The notes: generated from the letters alone by a model not told the origin. A DNA stretch of 64,000 nucleotides from Cyanobacteria bacterium FACHB-502 (GCA_014695325.1 JACJNZ010000029.1:62001-126000), one strand, 5' to 3'. Positions 37,909 to 47,626 are shown, counted from the stretch's first letter. Made by a program: numbers and translations.

Positions 37909-39738
37909 ATGCAAATCGGATCCCGCTATCTTGGTAACGGTCAGTGTCAATTTACTGTCTGGTCGCCGCTCAGCCAGCAGGTCGATCTTCATCTCGTGTC
38001 GCCCGAAGACAAGCTCATTCCGCTTCAGCGCAGCGAACAGGGCTACTGGCAGACCACGATTGCTGCCGAACCCGGCACGCTATATTTCTATCGACTCAAT
38101 AACGAGGTCGATCGCCCCGATCCCGCATCGCAATCGCAGCCGCAGGGTGTTCATGAGGCTTCTGAAGTGGTTGACCAGGGCAAGTTCACCTGGAGCGATG
38201 AGCAGTGGCAAGGGGTTCCGCTTGAAGATCTGGTGATTTACGAACTTCATGTCGGCACGTTCACAGCCGAAGGAACCTTTGATGCGATCATTCCCCGCAT
38301 TCCCGAATTGCTGGAGCTGGGGATCAATGCGATCGAGATTATGCCCATTGCTCAGTTTCCGGGCGATCGCAACTGGGGCTATGACGGGGTATATCCCTAC
38401 GGGGTGCAGCAGTCCTACGGCGGCGTGGAAGGCTTAAAGCGATTGGTGAACGCCTGTCATCAGCAGGGCATGGCGGTGGTGCTGGACGTGGTGTATAACC
38501 ACATGGGACCGGAAGGCAATTATTTCAGCCAGTTTGCGCCCTACTTTACCGATCGCTACCGGACGCCCTGGGGCAGTGCAATGAACTTTGACGATGCCTA
38601 CAGCGACGAAGTGCGGAATTATTTTGTTGAGAACGTGCGCTACTGGCTACGAGATTATCACCTGGACGCGCTGCGGCTGGACGCGGTTCACGCGATTTAC
38701 GATTTTGGCGCAAAGCACATTTTGCAAGAAATGGCAGAAGCAGCTGATCAGATTGCAGCTGAAACCGGATGCAGAAAATATTTAATTGCCGAAAGCGACC
38801 TCAACGATCCGCGCATTATTCGATCGCCGGAAGCAGGCGGCTATGGCGTTCATGCGCAGTGGTGCGACGATTTTCACCATTCGCTGCGAACAATTCTTAC
38901 TAAAGAAAGCCATGGCTATTATGCCGACTACGGCGACCTCGACAAGCTTGCCAGAGCCTACCGGGATAGCTTTGTTTATGCCTGGAGCTATGCGCCCAGC
39001 CGCAAACGACATCACGGCAATACAGCAAGCGACTGCCCTCCCAGTCAGTTTGTGATTTGCACTCAAAATCACGATCAGGTCGGCAACCGAATGCTGGGCG
39101 ATCGACTGACTGAAATCGTGTCGTTTGACGCGCTGAAACTGGCGGCGGCGGCGATGCTGCTGTCTCCCTTTCTTCCGATGCTGTTTATGGGCGAAGAGTA
39201 CGGCGAGGAAGCTCCGTTCCAGTATTTTGTTAGCCACGGCGATCCCGATTTGGTGGCAGCGGTGCAAAAGGGTCGCAAAGAAGAGTTTGCTGCGTTTCAT
39301 GCAGAAGGCGAAGCTCCCGATCCGCAGTCGGAAGAAACGTTTATGCGATCGAAGCTGAACTGGGAAAAGCGGCATGAAGGCAAGCACAAAACCCTCTGGC
39401 AGTTCTACCAAACCCTCATTCGCATGCGGCGAGAAATTCCAGCACTGACGTATAAAGACCGGAACTGTATGGAGGTTGCCGTGCTGGATGACGAACAGGT
39501 GCTTACGCTGCGTCGCTGGTATCAGGATCAGGAGGTGGTTTGTTTATTTAACTTTCACGCGAAGCCTGTGGATCTCAGCCTCACTTTAGCGGACGGCAAC
39601 TGGAAAAAGCTGCTTGATTCCAGCGATGCCGCTTGGAGTGGAAGTGGATCAACCTCTGCCGAAACCGTCACTGTCAATGCAGCACAGCCACAGACGTTTC
39701 AGCTGAATGCAGAAAGCGTTGTAGTGTATAGCAAATAG
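37909..39738 (+). CDS. treZ: Malto-oligosyltrehalose trehalohydrolase
   Basis: GH13 enzyme releasing trehalose from maltooligosyltrehalose made by TreY. The start is placed at the ATG at 37909 (609 residues), because families begin with this G-x-R-Y-L-G segment and the 25 upstream codons have no family likeness. The N-terminal module is QCQFTVWSPLSQQVDLHL. The catalytic residues are Asp258 (LRLDAVHAIYDF), Glu295 (LIAESDLNDPR) and Asp389 (ICTQNHDQVGNR). Neighbours glgX upstream and treY downstream form the glycogen-to-trehalose route, a response to drying and salt stress in cyanobacteria. Confidence 0.95.
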   Translation: MQIGSRYLGNGQCQFTVWSPLSQQVDLHLVSPEDKLIPLQRSEQGYWQTTIAAEPGTLYFYRLNNEVDRPDPASQSQPQGVHEASEVVDQGKFTWSDEQWQGVPLEDLVIYELHVGTFTAEGTFDAIIPRIPELLELGINAIEIMPIAQFPGDRNWGYDGVYPYGVQQSYGGVEGLKRLVNACHQQGMAVVLDVVYNHMGPEGNYFSQFAPYFTDRYRTPWGSAMNFDDAYSDEVRNYFVENVRYWLRDYHLDALRLDAVHAIYDFGAKHILQEMAEAADQIAAETGCRKYLIAESDLNDPRIIRSPEAGGYGVHAQWCDDFHHSLRTILTKESHGYYADYGDLDKLARAYRDSFVYAWSYAPSRKRHHGNTASDCPPSQFVICTQNHDQVGNRMLGDRLTEIVSFDALKLAAAAMLLSPFLPMLFMGEEYGEEAPFQYFVSHGDPDLVAAVQKGRKEEFAAFHAEGEAPDPQSEETFMRSKLNWEKRHEGKHKTLWQFYQTLIRMRREIPALTYKDRNCMEVAVLDDEQVLTLRRWYQDQEVVCLFNFHAKPVDLSLTLADGNWKKLLDSSDAAWSGSGSTSAETVTVNAAQPQTFQLNAESVVVYSK

Positions 39739-40018
39739 CGTTTTGAGCTGTCAACCGTTCCCGGTAAGGCGATCGAGCGTTTGCCTGTTCTGTTGGAAGA
39801 ATTTCCTCGGCCTGGAATCTACCTTACAGGACTCCTCTTTTCAGAATAAGTGTGGCAATATACTCATACCTGAAAAGCAAATTGCCGTCGCACCCCGGAT
39901 ATGAGCGCATTGGTTGACTATACATGGGTTGCCCATATATTGGTCGCCGATCATTGTTTACATAAAAACCAAACAGCAGTTTTCACTGGTCTCTGAATTA
40001 AAAGCCTTTAGCCCCCCT

Positions 40019-42817
40019 ATGATGCGAATTCCCTTAGCGACTTATCGGCTTCAGTTCACCCCGGACTTCAGGTTTGCTCACGCTCAGGCGATCGTCTCTT
40101 ACCTGGCAGAACTGGGCATTTCAGATATTTATGCCTCACCCGTTTTAACAGCGCGTCAGGGCAGCACCCACGGTTATGATACCGTCAACCCTAAACAAAT
40201 CAGCCCAGAGTTAGGGGGGGAAGAAGCCTTTAACGCACTCCTTGAGGAACTCAAGCCCCGGGATATGGGTTGGCTGCAGGACATTGTGCCCAACCACATG
40301 GCGTTCGACAGCCAAAATTACATCCTGGTAGATGTGCTGGAGAACGGTCCTGACTCCCAATATCACGACTATTTTGACATCGACTGGAATCATCCTTACG
40401 AAGGGCTAAAGGGAAAGGTACTGGCGCCCTTTTTAGGTAAGTTTTACGGTGACTGTTTAGAAAGCGGTGAACTCCAGCTTAAATACAACGAACAAGGCAT
40501 TTCGATTAATTACTACGCGCTCAGTTTCCCGATTCGGATCGAGTCGTATAGCCATGTGCTGATGCACAATCTATCGCAGATTCGCGAGAAGTTAGGACGC
40601 AATGATCCGAGTTTTGTGAAACTGCTGGGCGTTCTGTATATGCTGCGCTACATTCCATCAGAAACAGAGCGGCGAGAACGCTATGACCAGATCACCTTTA
40701 TTAAGCGAATGCTTTGGGAATTGTGGAATGACAGCCCTGAAATCAAAGCATTTATCGAAGAAAACATTCAGACTTTCAACGGTGAAGTTGGCAATTCTGC
40801 AAGCTTTAACTTGCTGGACAACCTGCTATCAGAACAGTTTTTCCGCCTTTCTTATTGGAAGGTTGGAAACGAAGAGCTAAACTATCGGCGATTCTTCACG
40901 GTGAACGATTTGATCGCAATGCGGGTTGAGGAAGAGCGCGTTTTTGACACGACCCATTCCTTTATTTTTCAGCTTGTTGAAGAAGGCAAATTTACAGGCT
41001 TGAGAATTGATCACATTGACGGTTTGTATCATCCGGCACAATATATTGCTCGTTTGCGAGAACAAGCCCCGGATGTGTATCTCGTCGTTGAGAAGATCCT
41101 GGAACCTCATGAAGAGCTACCGCTTAATTGGGCAGTTCAGGGAACGACAGGCTATGACTTTATGAGCAAGATAAACTGCTTATTCTGTCAACAGTCCAGC
41201 GAAACCGAATTTGATGCTATCTATCAAAACTTTATCGGTCGAGCAATATCCAGCGAGGAACTGATTGACGAAAAGAAACGCCTGATCATCGGCAAACATC
41301 TAGCAGGCGATATTGATAACCTGGCAATTTTGCTGAAACAGCTTTCGGAACGCTATCGCTATACCAGTGACTTCACTATGTATGGTTTGAAGCGGGCACT
41401 GGTGGAAGTGCTGGCCATGTTCCCGATTTATCGCACCTATGTCAGCTCCGAAGGATTTCGGAAACCTGATCAGGAATGCCTGCGGCAGGTCATTGAGAAG
41501 GCAAAAGAGAAGATTCCCAACTTCAACAATGAGGTGTCGTTTATCGAAAAGTTCCTGCTGCTGGAATTTGACGAAAAACTGCCAGAGGAAGACAAAAAAC
41601 TCTGGCTCCATTTCATTATGCGAATGCAGCAGTTTACGGGACCGCTGATGGCGAAAGGTGTTGAAGACACGGCAATGTACGCCTACAATCGCCTGGTTTC
41701 TCTGAATGAAGTGGGTTCGAGCATTTCTCAGTTTGGCATCTCGATCGAAGACTTTCACGCCTACAACCAGAATCGAGCTGCCCAGTGGCCCCATGCCATC
41801 AGTGAAACAGCGACCCACGACACCAAGCGGGGCGAAGATGTACGTGCCCGACTCAACGTGCTGTCGGAACTGCCTCAGGAATGGGAACACCATCTGAAAA
41901 ACTGGCATGCCATTAATGCACCCCTCAAAGACACCGTAGACGGCTTGGATGCTCCTGCTCACAACGACGAATATTTCCTGTATCAAACGTTGCTGGGAGC
42001 TTATCCGTTTGATGCTGCCGAACACGATACGTTTATCGATCGGGTTAAAGAATACGTGATCAAAGCCTGCCGCGAGTCGAAAGTTCACTCGTCCTGGCAA
42101 CTGCCCGACAGCGACTACGAGGCTGCCTATACGCAGTTTGTCGATCGCATTTTGAAGAACACCGACGACAATCTGTTCCTGCAAGAATTCCGCCCTTTCC
42201 AGCGCAAGCTTCAGCACTACGGCATTTGTAATTCGCTGTCTCAAACGCTGCTGAAGATGACCGCTCCGGGCGTACCCGATTTCTACCAGGGCACAGAGCT
42301 ATGGGATTTGAGCCTGGTCGATCCCGATAACCGCCGTCCGGTGGATTACGAAAAGCGGTTCCATTTCCTCAGAGACCTGAAGCAGCAGATCGACACCGAC
42401 ATTTTCGGCTGCATTAATCAACTGCTGAAGTCTCCTGACGACGGACGGATCAAACTCTTCCTGATTCACCAGGTACTCAAAGCGCGTCACGCCCTTGCCG
42501 ACCTGTTTCAGCGCGGCAGCTACGAAAAAATTGCTGTAGTAGGCAGCCTGAAGGCGCATTTGACTGCCTTTATGCGCGAGTTGGGTGACACCAAGGCGAT
42601 CGTCATTGCGCCCCGCTTTCCGACAGCGATCGTGAAAGAAGGCGAATACCCGATCGGCGAACAGGTCTGGCACGAAACTCGCCTGCTGCAACCCCCCGGA
42701 TCGTCTTCGCTATGGCGCGATGTGATTACGGGACGGGAAATCTCCAGCGAGGAAACGATCTGGATTAAGGAAGTACTAACTCATTTCCCGGTTGCGCTGT
42801 TGGTGAGTCAGGAGTAG
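40019..42817 (+). CDS. treY: Maltooligosyltrehalose synthase
   Basis: Intramolecular transglucosylase that turns the reducing-end alpha-1,4 bond of maltodextrins into the alpha,alpha-1,1 bond. The start is taken at ATG 40019 (932 residues; a second ATG follows immediately), since the family begins with RIPxATYRLQF; an in-frame TTG at 39914 would add 35 unrelated residues. Catalytic Asp331 lies in GLRIDHIDGL and Glu358 in VVEKILEPHE, with the downstream Asp in TATHDTKRGEDVRAR. HGYDTVNP and QDIVPNHMAFD are family markers. It is the third member of the glgX-treZ-treY row, 280 bp after treZ, long enough for a separate promoter. Confidence 0.95.
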   Translation: MMRIPLATYRLQFTPDFRFAHAQAIVSYLAELGISDIYASPVLTARQGSTHGYDTVNPKQISPELGGEEAFNALLEELKPRDMGWLQDIVPNHMAFDSQNYILVDVLENGPDSQYHDYFDIDWNHPYEGLKGKVLAPFLGKFYGDCLESGELQLKYNEQGISINYYALSFPIRIESYSHVLMHNLSQIREKLGRNDPSFVKLLGVLYMLRYIPSETERRERYDQITFIKRMLWELWNDSPEIKAFIEENIQTFNGEVGNSASFNLLDNLLSEQFFRLSYWKVGNEELNYRRFFTVNDLIAMRVEEERVFDTTHSFIFQLVEEGKFTGLRIDHIDGLYHPAQYIARLREQAPDVYLVVEKILEPHEELPLNWAVQGTTGYDFMSKINCLFCQQSSETEFDAIYQNFIGRAISSEELIDEKKRLIIGKHLAGDIDNLAILLKQLSERYRYTSDFTMYGLKRALVEVLAMFPIYRTYVSSEGFRKPDQECLRQVIEKAKEKIPNFNNEVSFIEKFLLLEFDEKLPEEDKKLWLHFIMRMQQFTGPLMAKGVEDTAMYAYNRLVSLNEVGSSISQFGISIEDFHAYNQNRAAQWPHAISETATHDTKRGEDVRARLNVLSELPQEWEHHLKNWHAINAPLKDTVDGLDAPAHNDEYFLYQTLLGAYPFDAAEHDTFIDRVKEYVIKACRESKVHSSWQLPDSDYEAAYTQFVDRILKNTDDNLFLQEFRPFQRKLQHYGICNSLSQTLLKMTAPGVPDFYQGTELWDLSLVDPDNRRPVDYEKRFHFLRDLKQQIDTDIFGCINQLLKSPDDGRIKLFLIHQVLKARHALADLFQRGSYEKIAVVGSLKAHLTAFMRELGDTKAIVIAPRFPTAIVKEGEYPIGEQVWHETRLLQPPGSSSLWRDVITGREISSEETIWIKEVLTHFPVALLVSQE

Positions 42818-42851
42818 GAATGGTTTGAGACCCTGGTTTGAAAGCGATAAA

Positions 42852-42902
42852 AGGGGCTACATTGCTTCCTAAATAGAGGATGAAAGGGGCAATATAGCCC
42901 CT
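42852..42902. terminator. Inverted repeat downstream of treY, possible terminator
   Basis: aggggctacattgc pairs with gcaatatagcccct (14 bp, one mismatch) over a 23-base loop, about 35 bp after the treY stop. There is no T-run, so it is either a factor-dependent terminator/RNA stabiliser or part of a mobile repeat. Confidence 0.5.
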
Positions 42903-42960
42903 CAATTCCTCAAATCTGGGGAACTTTGAGTTCCCTCAAGCGAGCCAGGTTCCTCTTAGC

Positions 42961-42986
42961 ATTAGAAGGCAAGATTAGAAGGCAAG
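42961..42986. repeat. Perfect 13-bp tandem duplication
   Basis: attagaaggcaag twice, upstream of sepF. Confidence 0.88.
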
Positions 42987-43125
42987 GGGCAGTCGGGGAA
43001 GAACCCTGACCGATAAAGCATTCTTTTAAGACGAAAAATCAACATCTAGCGTCCAAAATTGGTATCCGATCGCCAACATCGCACTACAATAAGAACAAGC
43101 GATCTGGTCTAAGGACAGAACGGTC

Positions 43126-43662
43126 ATGAATCTTTTCCAACGGTTGCGGGATGTGATCGGGTTAGGCGAGGGCTACGACGAGTACGACGAGTATGACGAA
43201 GATGGCGAACTAATCGAAGGCGAACCGCCAAACGACGGCCGATCGCCTATGCAGCGGTCTGCGTCGGGAAAAGTCGTGGGTATGCCCGGTGTGCTGATGG
43301 AAGTCACGCTTATGCAGCCGCGATCGTTTGAAGAAGCTGCTCAGGCGGTTCTGGCACTGCGCGAACGCAAATCGGTCGTTTTAAACCTGGGATCACTCGA
43401 CCCTGTTCAGGCGCAACGCTGCGCGGACTATGTGGCAGGCGGGGCATTTGCGATCGACGGACATCAGCAACAGCTCAGCACTCACATCTTCCTCTTTACC
43501 CCCAGCTTCGTCCAAATCACCCAATCCGGCGTCGAAGCCACCATGCAGCAAATCGCCCAAGCGCAACAAAATCCCTGGATACCCCCCAATTCCGCCTCAC
43601 CTACCTCCTCATCCACCTATCTCCCTACCTCCTCATCCACCCGTCCCCCTCGCCCCCTATGA
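43126..43662 (+). CDS. sepF: Cell division protein SepF
   Basis: FtsZ-associated protein that bundles FtsZ and tethers it to the membrane. 178 residues. The N-terminal amphipathic helix MNLFQRLRDVIGL is the membrane anchor, followed by an acidic linker (YDEYDEYDEDGE). The SepF core (about 60-145) contains VVLNLGSLDPVQAQRCADYV and the terminal strand THIFLFTPSFVQI. The last 20 residues are a Ser/Thr/Pro tail (SPTSSSTYLPTSSST) made by a 24-bp duplication and are probably not functional. The start ATG at 43126 fits the family. The next gene (tab2-like) is 43 bp away on the same strand. Confidence 0.95.
   Translation: MNLFQRLRDVIGLGEGYDEYDEYDEDGELIEGEPPNDGRSPMQRSASGKVVGMPGVLMEVTLMQPRSFEEAAQAVLALRERKSVVLNLGSLDPVQAQRCADYVAGGAFAIDGHQQQLSTHIFLFTPSFVQITQSGVEATMQQIAQAQQNPWIPPNSASPTSSSTYLPTSSSTRPPRPL
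43601..43641. repeat. 24-bp tandem duplication in sepF tail
   Basis: ctacctcctcatccacc occurs at 43601 and 43625 (period 24), encoding the TSSSTYLPTSSST tail of SepF. Confidence 0.85.
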
Positions 43663-43705
43663 TGGAGATCGCTGCCACCCATCATCGGACACCGATCATC
43701 GAACA

Positions 43706-44569
43706 ATGACAACTGTTTGGGAGCTAGATTTCTACTCGCGCCCCGTGCTGGACGAGAACCAAAAAAAACTCTGGGAAGTGCTGATTTGCGAAAGTCCAAT
43801 GGACATTCAGCGACAGCCAGATTCGCTGTTTCGCTATGCCGAGTTTTGCCCGAACGCTCAAGTCAACTCGGTTTGGCTGCGGGAAGCAATCGATCGGGCG
43901 ATCGAAAAGGCAAGCCAGCCCCCGGATAAAATCCGCTTTTTTCGGCGACAAATGAGCAACATGATCACCAAAGCCTGCGAAGAAGCAGGAATTCCGGCTT
44001 ACTCCAGTCGGCGTACGCTCGTTTTGCCACAGTGGATTCAATCACGAATGCAGGACTATTACCCCACCCTGCCGAATTATCAGGCGAGTAACAATCCCTC
44101 GGTTGCCATGCCTACGTCCCAGCCCCAGCCTCTGCCGGATGCGCTCGTGGGCGATCGATGGGCATCTGTCACGCTGGAGGCGGCTGCCTTTTTGGAAATG
44201 CCGGAATGGGAAATTGGCTTTAGCGAATCTTTTCCACTGAGTCTGTTTGACATCGCGCCCGACCAGCCGATTCCTGGAATAATCATTTATTCCTCGCGTG
44301 CCCTGCCCCTTGCCGCCTGGATGTCGGGCTTAGAGCTTGCCTTTGTTCGTTACAAAAGCGAATCGCCTGCTCAGCTCTTGCTGGAAACGGGCGGGCTTGA
44401 CTCCTGGGTTTTGGCTTCGCTGCCGAAACCTGCGCTGCAATCTGAAGCAAAAGAGTTTGAAGCTGCTAAACAAGAGGCGAACGGCGTACATTTTATTGCG
44501 GTGCAGTCGCCCACCCAAACCGAAGCGTTCGCAGGCTTCTGGCTGCTCCAGGAAGTGAAGCTAGCCTAA
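43706..44569 (+). CDS. Tab2/Atab2-like RNA-binding protein
   Basis: 287 residues from the ATG at 43706. The family (DUF1092) includes Chlamydomonas Tab2 and Arabidopsis ATAB2, RNA-binding factors needed for translation of photosystem I psaB mRNA. Family-typical features are WELDFYSRPVLDENQKKLWE at the start, FFRRQMSNMITKACEE near 75, a Pro-rich middle, and LPLAAWMSGLELAF with the C-terminal AFAGFWLLQE. The frame is open far upstream through sepF (to 43430), but that part is a shadow. It follows sepF closely and may share its transcript. The role in cyanobacteria is inferred from the chloroplast homologues. Confidence 0.9.
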   Translation: MTTVWELDFYSRPVLDENQKKLWEVLICESPMDIQRQPDSLFRYAEFCPNAQVNSVWLREAIDRAIEKASQPPDKIRFFRRQMSNMITKACEEAGIPAYSSRRTLVLPQWIQSRMQDYYPTLPNYQASNNPSVAMPTSQPQPLPDALVGDRWASVTLEAAAFLEMPEWEIGFSESFPLSLFDIAPDQPIPGIIIYSSRALPLAAWMSGLELAFVRYKSESPAQLLLETGGLDSWVLASLPKPALQSEAKEFEAAKQEANGVHFIAVQSPTQTEAFAGFWLLQEVKLA

Positions 44570-44650
44570 TGTCCCCCAATCCCGGAAGATAGGGAAGAAG
44601 CAAAACGTCTCTGTTCTCCCTCATTGACCTTTTCTCCAATCACAAGAACT

Positions 44651-45961
44651 ATGGGATCTGACCATTCCCCCTCGGAATTACGGGCAGAGCAACTGCTGCA
44701 ACTTGCAAAGCGATCGGGCGCAGAAGCCGCAGAGGTGTTTGAGTCACATTCGCTCTCACGTCCGGTCTTTTTTGAGGCGAATCGGCTAAAACAGCTTGAA
44801 AGCTCCCAGTCTGAAGGCGTTGCCCTTCGACTCTGGCGCAACGGCTGTCCGGGCTTAGCGGTTGCTTATGGTGCGGTTGAGCCTCAAGCTCTGGTCGATC
44901 GTGCCCTTGCCCTCAGCGAACTGAATGAACCAGAGACGATCGAACTCTCACCGCCTTCGGGTCAGTCTTACCCGGATTTGGGTGAGTCAATTCCTGTTGA
45001 AACGCTAGTGGAATGGGGTAAGGAGTCGATCGCCCTGGTGCGAGAAGCATACCCGGAAATTCTTTGTACCGCTGAGTGGGAGTGCGACGCAGAAACGACC
45101 CGCCTAATGAATACTGAAGGCTTAGACTGCGGCTATACCGACACGACCCTAAGCTGCTATCTCTCTGCTGAATGGGTGCGCGGTGATGATTTCCTCAGCG
45201 TGTCCGACGGGCAAACCCAGCGCGAACCGCTTGATCCGGTGCTTCTGGCACAGCAGATTATTCAGCGATTAGACTGGGCAAAACGCAATACGGCTCCCCC
45301 CGTGGGAAAAGTGCCCGTCCTGTTTACGGCAAAAGCTGCGGATATGCTCTGGGGCACCGTTCAGGCGGCTCTGAGCGGCAAACAGGTGATCGAGCGGGCT
45401 TCTCCCTGGAGCGATCGCTTAGGCGAAACGGTGACTTCCCCCAGCATCACGCTCAGTCAGGAACCCGATCGCGGTCCCTTTAGCTGTCCGTTTGATGACG
45501 AAGGCACCCCGACCAAGCCAATTACCTTTATCAAAGACGGCATGTTGCAGTTGTTTTATACCGATCGCCGAGTAGGTCGGCAGTTGGGCAGCGGCACGAC
45601 TGGAAATGGTTTCCGTCCGGGCTTGGGCGGCTACCCGACTCCGGGACTGTTTAACTTGATCGTGCAGCCAGGAACTGCTTCCCTGAGCGAGTTGATCGGC
45701 AAACTGGAAAGCGGCATTATCGTTGATCAAATGCTGGGCGGCAGTGCCGGAATGTCCGGCGAGTTTTCAATCAATGTTGATCTGGGCTATCGCGTCGATC
45801 GCGGTCAGATTGTTGGACGGGTCAAAGATACGATGGTGGCAGGCAACGTTTATACTGCGCTGAAAAACCTGACAGAGCTAGGCAGCGACGCAGAATGGAA
45901 CGGTTCCTGCTACACGCCATCCCTGATCGTTGAAGGACTCTCGACCACGGGACGCGGCTAA
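44651..45961 (+). CDS. TldE/PmbA-type metallopeptidase-family protein
   Basis: 436 residues from the ATG at 44651 (a TTG at 44624 would add nine). The protein has the TldD/PmbA two-domain plan with SLSRPVFFEANRLKQLESSQ at the start and GEFSINVDLGYRVDRGQIVG near the end. I see no HExxxH zinc motif, so it is the non-catalytic TldE (PmbA) partner rather than TldD. In E. coli the TldD/E heterodimer degrades unfolded or leader peptides (CcdA, microcin B17). A TldD gene is not in the window. It is on the same strand as tab2, 81 bp downstream. Confidence 0.88.
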   Translation: MGSDHSPSELRAEQLLQLAKRSGAEAAEVFESHSLSRPVFFEANRLKQLESSQSEGVALRLWRNGCPGLAVAYGAVEPQALVDRALALSELNEPETIELSPPSGQSYPDLGESIPVETLVEWGKESIALVREAYPEILCTAEWECDAETTRLMNTEGLDCGYTDTTLSCYLSAEWVRGDDFLSVSDGQTQREPLDPVLLAQQIIQRLDWAKRNTAPPVGKVPVLFTAKAADMLWGTVQAALSGKQVIERASPWSDRLGETVTSPSITLSQEPDRGPFSCPFDDEGTPTKPITFIKDGMLQLFYTDRRVGRQLGSGTTGNGFRPGLGGYPTPGLFNLIVQPGTASLSELIGKLESGIIVDQMLGGSAGMSGEFSINVDLGYRVDRGQIVGRVKDTMVAGNVYTALKNLTELGSDAEWNGSCYTPSLIVEGLSTTGRG

Positions 45962-46648
45962 GGTAAATAGCCCGATAGAGCAGTTGGCAGCACCCAGTGC
46001 AAATGAACGGGCAAAGTTGGTTTTGCATCGGACGGAGCAAACAGGCAAATCGTCGCGACAGTGAGAATGGTAGTCAGCCATGTGCTGATAGATTCTGATG
46101 CGTATCTCATAGACATATCCGGGAAAGGCAGAGGTACAGAAGCGGCAAACCCGATTGAGGAGAACTGGGTAGCTGCACCTGATGAACGGTAAGGACGCTT
46201 AGCCAAAAAACTGATAACCGAAAAAGTCATAACCGAAAAACTGGCGACCCTAAGCAGGTCAAACAGTCCGACCATTCAAACTGTTCTTTGAACTCTATCG
46301 ACGATCGCGAGAGGAATCGCTGTGCTGAATCTTTTTTGCCAAAAAATCATCACGCAACCGCGATGCAGAATGGCAGATGAAGAAGAATTGTATTGCCGAA
46401 AAAGAACCCTGTAGAAAATGTGCCAAACAACACATATTGCGTTATGGCTATCCTGTCACAGTTGATACAGAGGCAACCAAACCTTTGTACAAACTTTATA
46501 AAAAGCCTTAAAAATCAAGAAAACTCTATTTAGAGTAAAATTAACTTCAAATCTCAAATTGATTTCATCACCGTATCCTGGGCAAAGCGAGTCTTTCGCC
46601 AGGTCTGGACGCTGTGCTATCTGCTTTATGCAGGGTATCCCAGCCGCT
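45962..46648. other. Long spacer between tldE-like and kinase-like genes
   Basis: 687 bp without a supported gene. A 105-codon minus-strand frame (45958-46275) has mixed character and no recognisable domain. A 15-bp duplication lies at 46211-46240. The right part (46420-46600) is markedly AT-rich. Confidence 0.5.
46211..46240. repeat. 15-bp tandem duplication
   Basis: ctgataaccgaaaaa then gtcataaccgaaaaa, preceded by a related decamer agccaaaaaa. Confidence 0.75.
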
Positions 46649-47341
46649 TTAGCCGTGGGAAGATCTTAAAAATAACCCTCTAAATTTACGGCTTCTCATT
46701 TGTCGTAGTTTTCGGTAAAAGGCGCGAACCCAATCCAATGTCCAACTGGGAACCCGAACTTTTAAAGGAAGCAAAATCGGGCGATAGATCCAGCGGTAGG
46801 CTCGCTTCAGGTCGTCCCAGGCAGAACAATAATCAGCGTGCAAAAAGTCTGACACATCCACCACAACACCCCGACGAGCGGGCGTCATCATCACGTTTTT
46901 GCCGTGAATATCGTGAGGATTTAATCCTAAGGAACGGGCGTAGTCCAGTGCGCGATCGATGTCTCGAATAATCTGAGGTGGAATGGCAATGCCTCGATGC
47001 AGCGCATTCCACAGCGTCACCCCTTCCAATCGCTTCAGGATTAGAAAGTTCTTTCCCTCAAATAAACACTGAGAAAAGGCAGGATGATCTCCTAGACGAC
47101 GATACACTTCTGCCTCTTCCTCTAACCCAGGACGACCCGGCGCGTACACCTTCACCACGAACTCTGGATAATCCGGGTGGCAGAATACAGCAGCATAGTT
47201 GCCTGCCCCTAACAGCGTCCAGGAGGAAGGATATTGCCTCACAATCACAGGATCATGGGGACTGTTGCTGCTCACTTCCAGTTCAGGGAGAAGTTCGTGC
47301 TCCACACGATCGCTGAATCGAGCCGCCAAATTATTGCCCAT
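46649..47341 (-). CDS. Small protein-kinase-like (PKL fold) protein
   Basis: 230 residues from the ATG at 47341, which has GGAG about nine bases upstream; the frame continues open to 47449 without family-like sequence. Kinase motifs can be read: glycine loop LLGAGNYAAVF, lysine in FVVKVYAP, a catalytic loop NPHDIHGKNVMM in place of HRDxxxxN, and a metal-binding stretch VVVDVSDFLH in place of DFG. The lobe is compact, as in RIO- or lipopolysaccharide-kinase-like proteins rather than large Ser/Thr kinases. The C-terminal 50 residues are basic. The substrate is unknown. The upstream spacer is rich in short repeats. Confidence 0.75.
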   Translation of the reverse strand: MGNNLAARFSDRVEHELLPELEVSSNSPHDPVIVRQYPSSWTLLGAGNYAAVFCHPDYPEFVVKVYAPGRPGLEEEAEVYRRLGDHPAFSQCLFEGKNFLILKRLEGVTLWNALHRGIAIPPQIIRDIDRALDYARSLGLNPHDIHGKNVMMTPARRGVVVDVSDFLHADYCSAWDDLKRAYRWIYRPILLPLKVRVPSWTLDWVRAFYRKLRQMRSRKFRGLFLRSSHG

Positions 47342-47535
47342 TAGATCAACGCTCCTGACCAGAGAAAAGAGAACCCGTTCGCTTTCTATACAAATACAAA
47401 ACCAGAGCAGCGATTCCGTCAAACTTCCGGCAAACAAGGATACCCACAATGCTCCACTAATAATGGGAACTCTAAATTTCTAAAGCGATCGAGATTCCTT
47501 CAGCAAGGGTTGGCTCAAAAGGCAGTTCGGGGCAC

Positions 47536-47577
47536 AAATATTGCTTTTCAAATATTGCTTTTCAGATACTACTTTTC
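47536..47577. repeat. 14-bp tandem repeat, three copies
   Basis: aaatattgcttttc twice perfectly, then agatactacttttc. Confidence 0.9.
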
Positions 47578-47602
47578 AAACCTCCGCTAACGTTTATTTT
47601 TG

Positions 47603-47626
47603 TTTTGCTATTGGTTTTGCTATTGA
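47603..47626. repeat. 12-bp tandem duplication
   Basis: ttttgctattgg then ttttgctattga. Confidence 0.8.

Larger units (their letters stand above)
42818..43125. other. Spacer between treY and sepF
   Basis: 308 bp holding a strong inverted repeat (42852-42902), family-2-like repeat material (42895-42937) and a perfect 13-bp duplication (42961-42986). The sepF promoter must be in the last 100 bp. Confidence 0.5.

Noticed and set aside
38782-39411. 209-codon frame antisense to treZ
   Set aside because: A shadow of the catalytic domain of TreZ; no recognisable domain.
41300-42244. 314-codon frame antisense to treY
   Set aside because: It lies wholly within a gene with clear family motifs and has no protein-family character of its own; an antisense shadow of GC-rich coding sequence.
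43430-43705. Upstream extension of the tab2-like frame into sepF
   Set aside because: This stretch is out of frame with sepF and is Ser/Pro low complexity; the family begins at the ATG at 43706.
45958-46275. 105-codon minus-strand frame after the tldE-like gene
   Set aside because: Weak hydrophobic segments only, no ribosome-binding site seen, no family recognised. Left as spacer.
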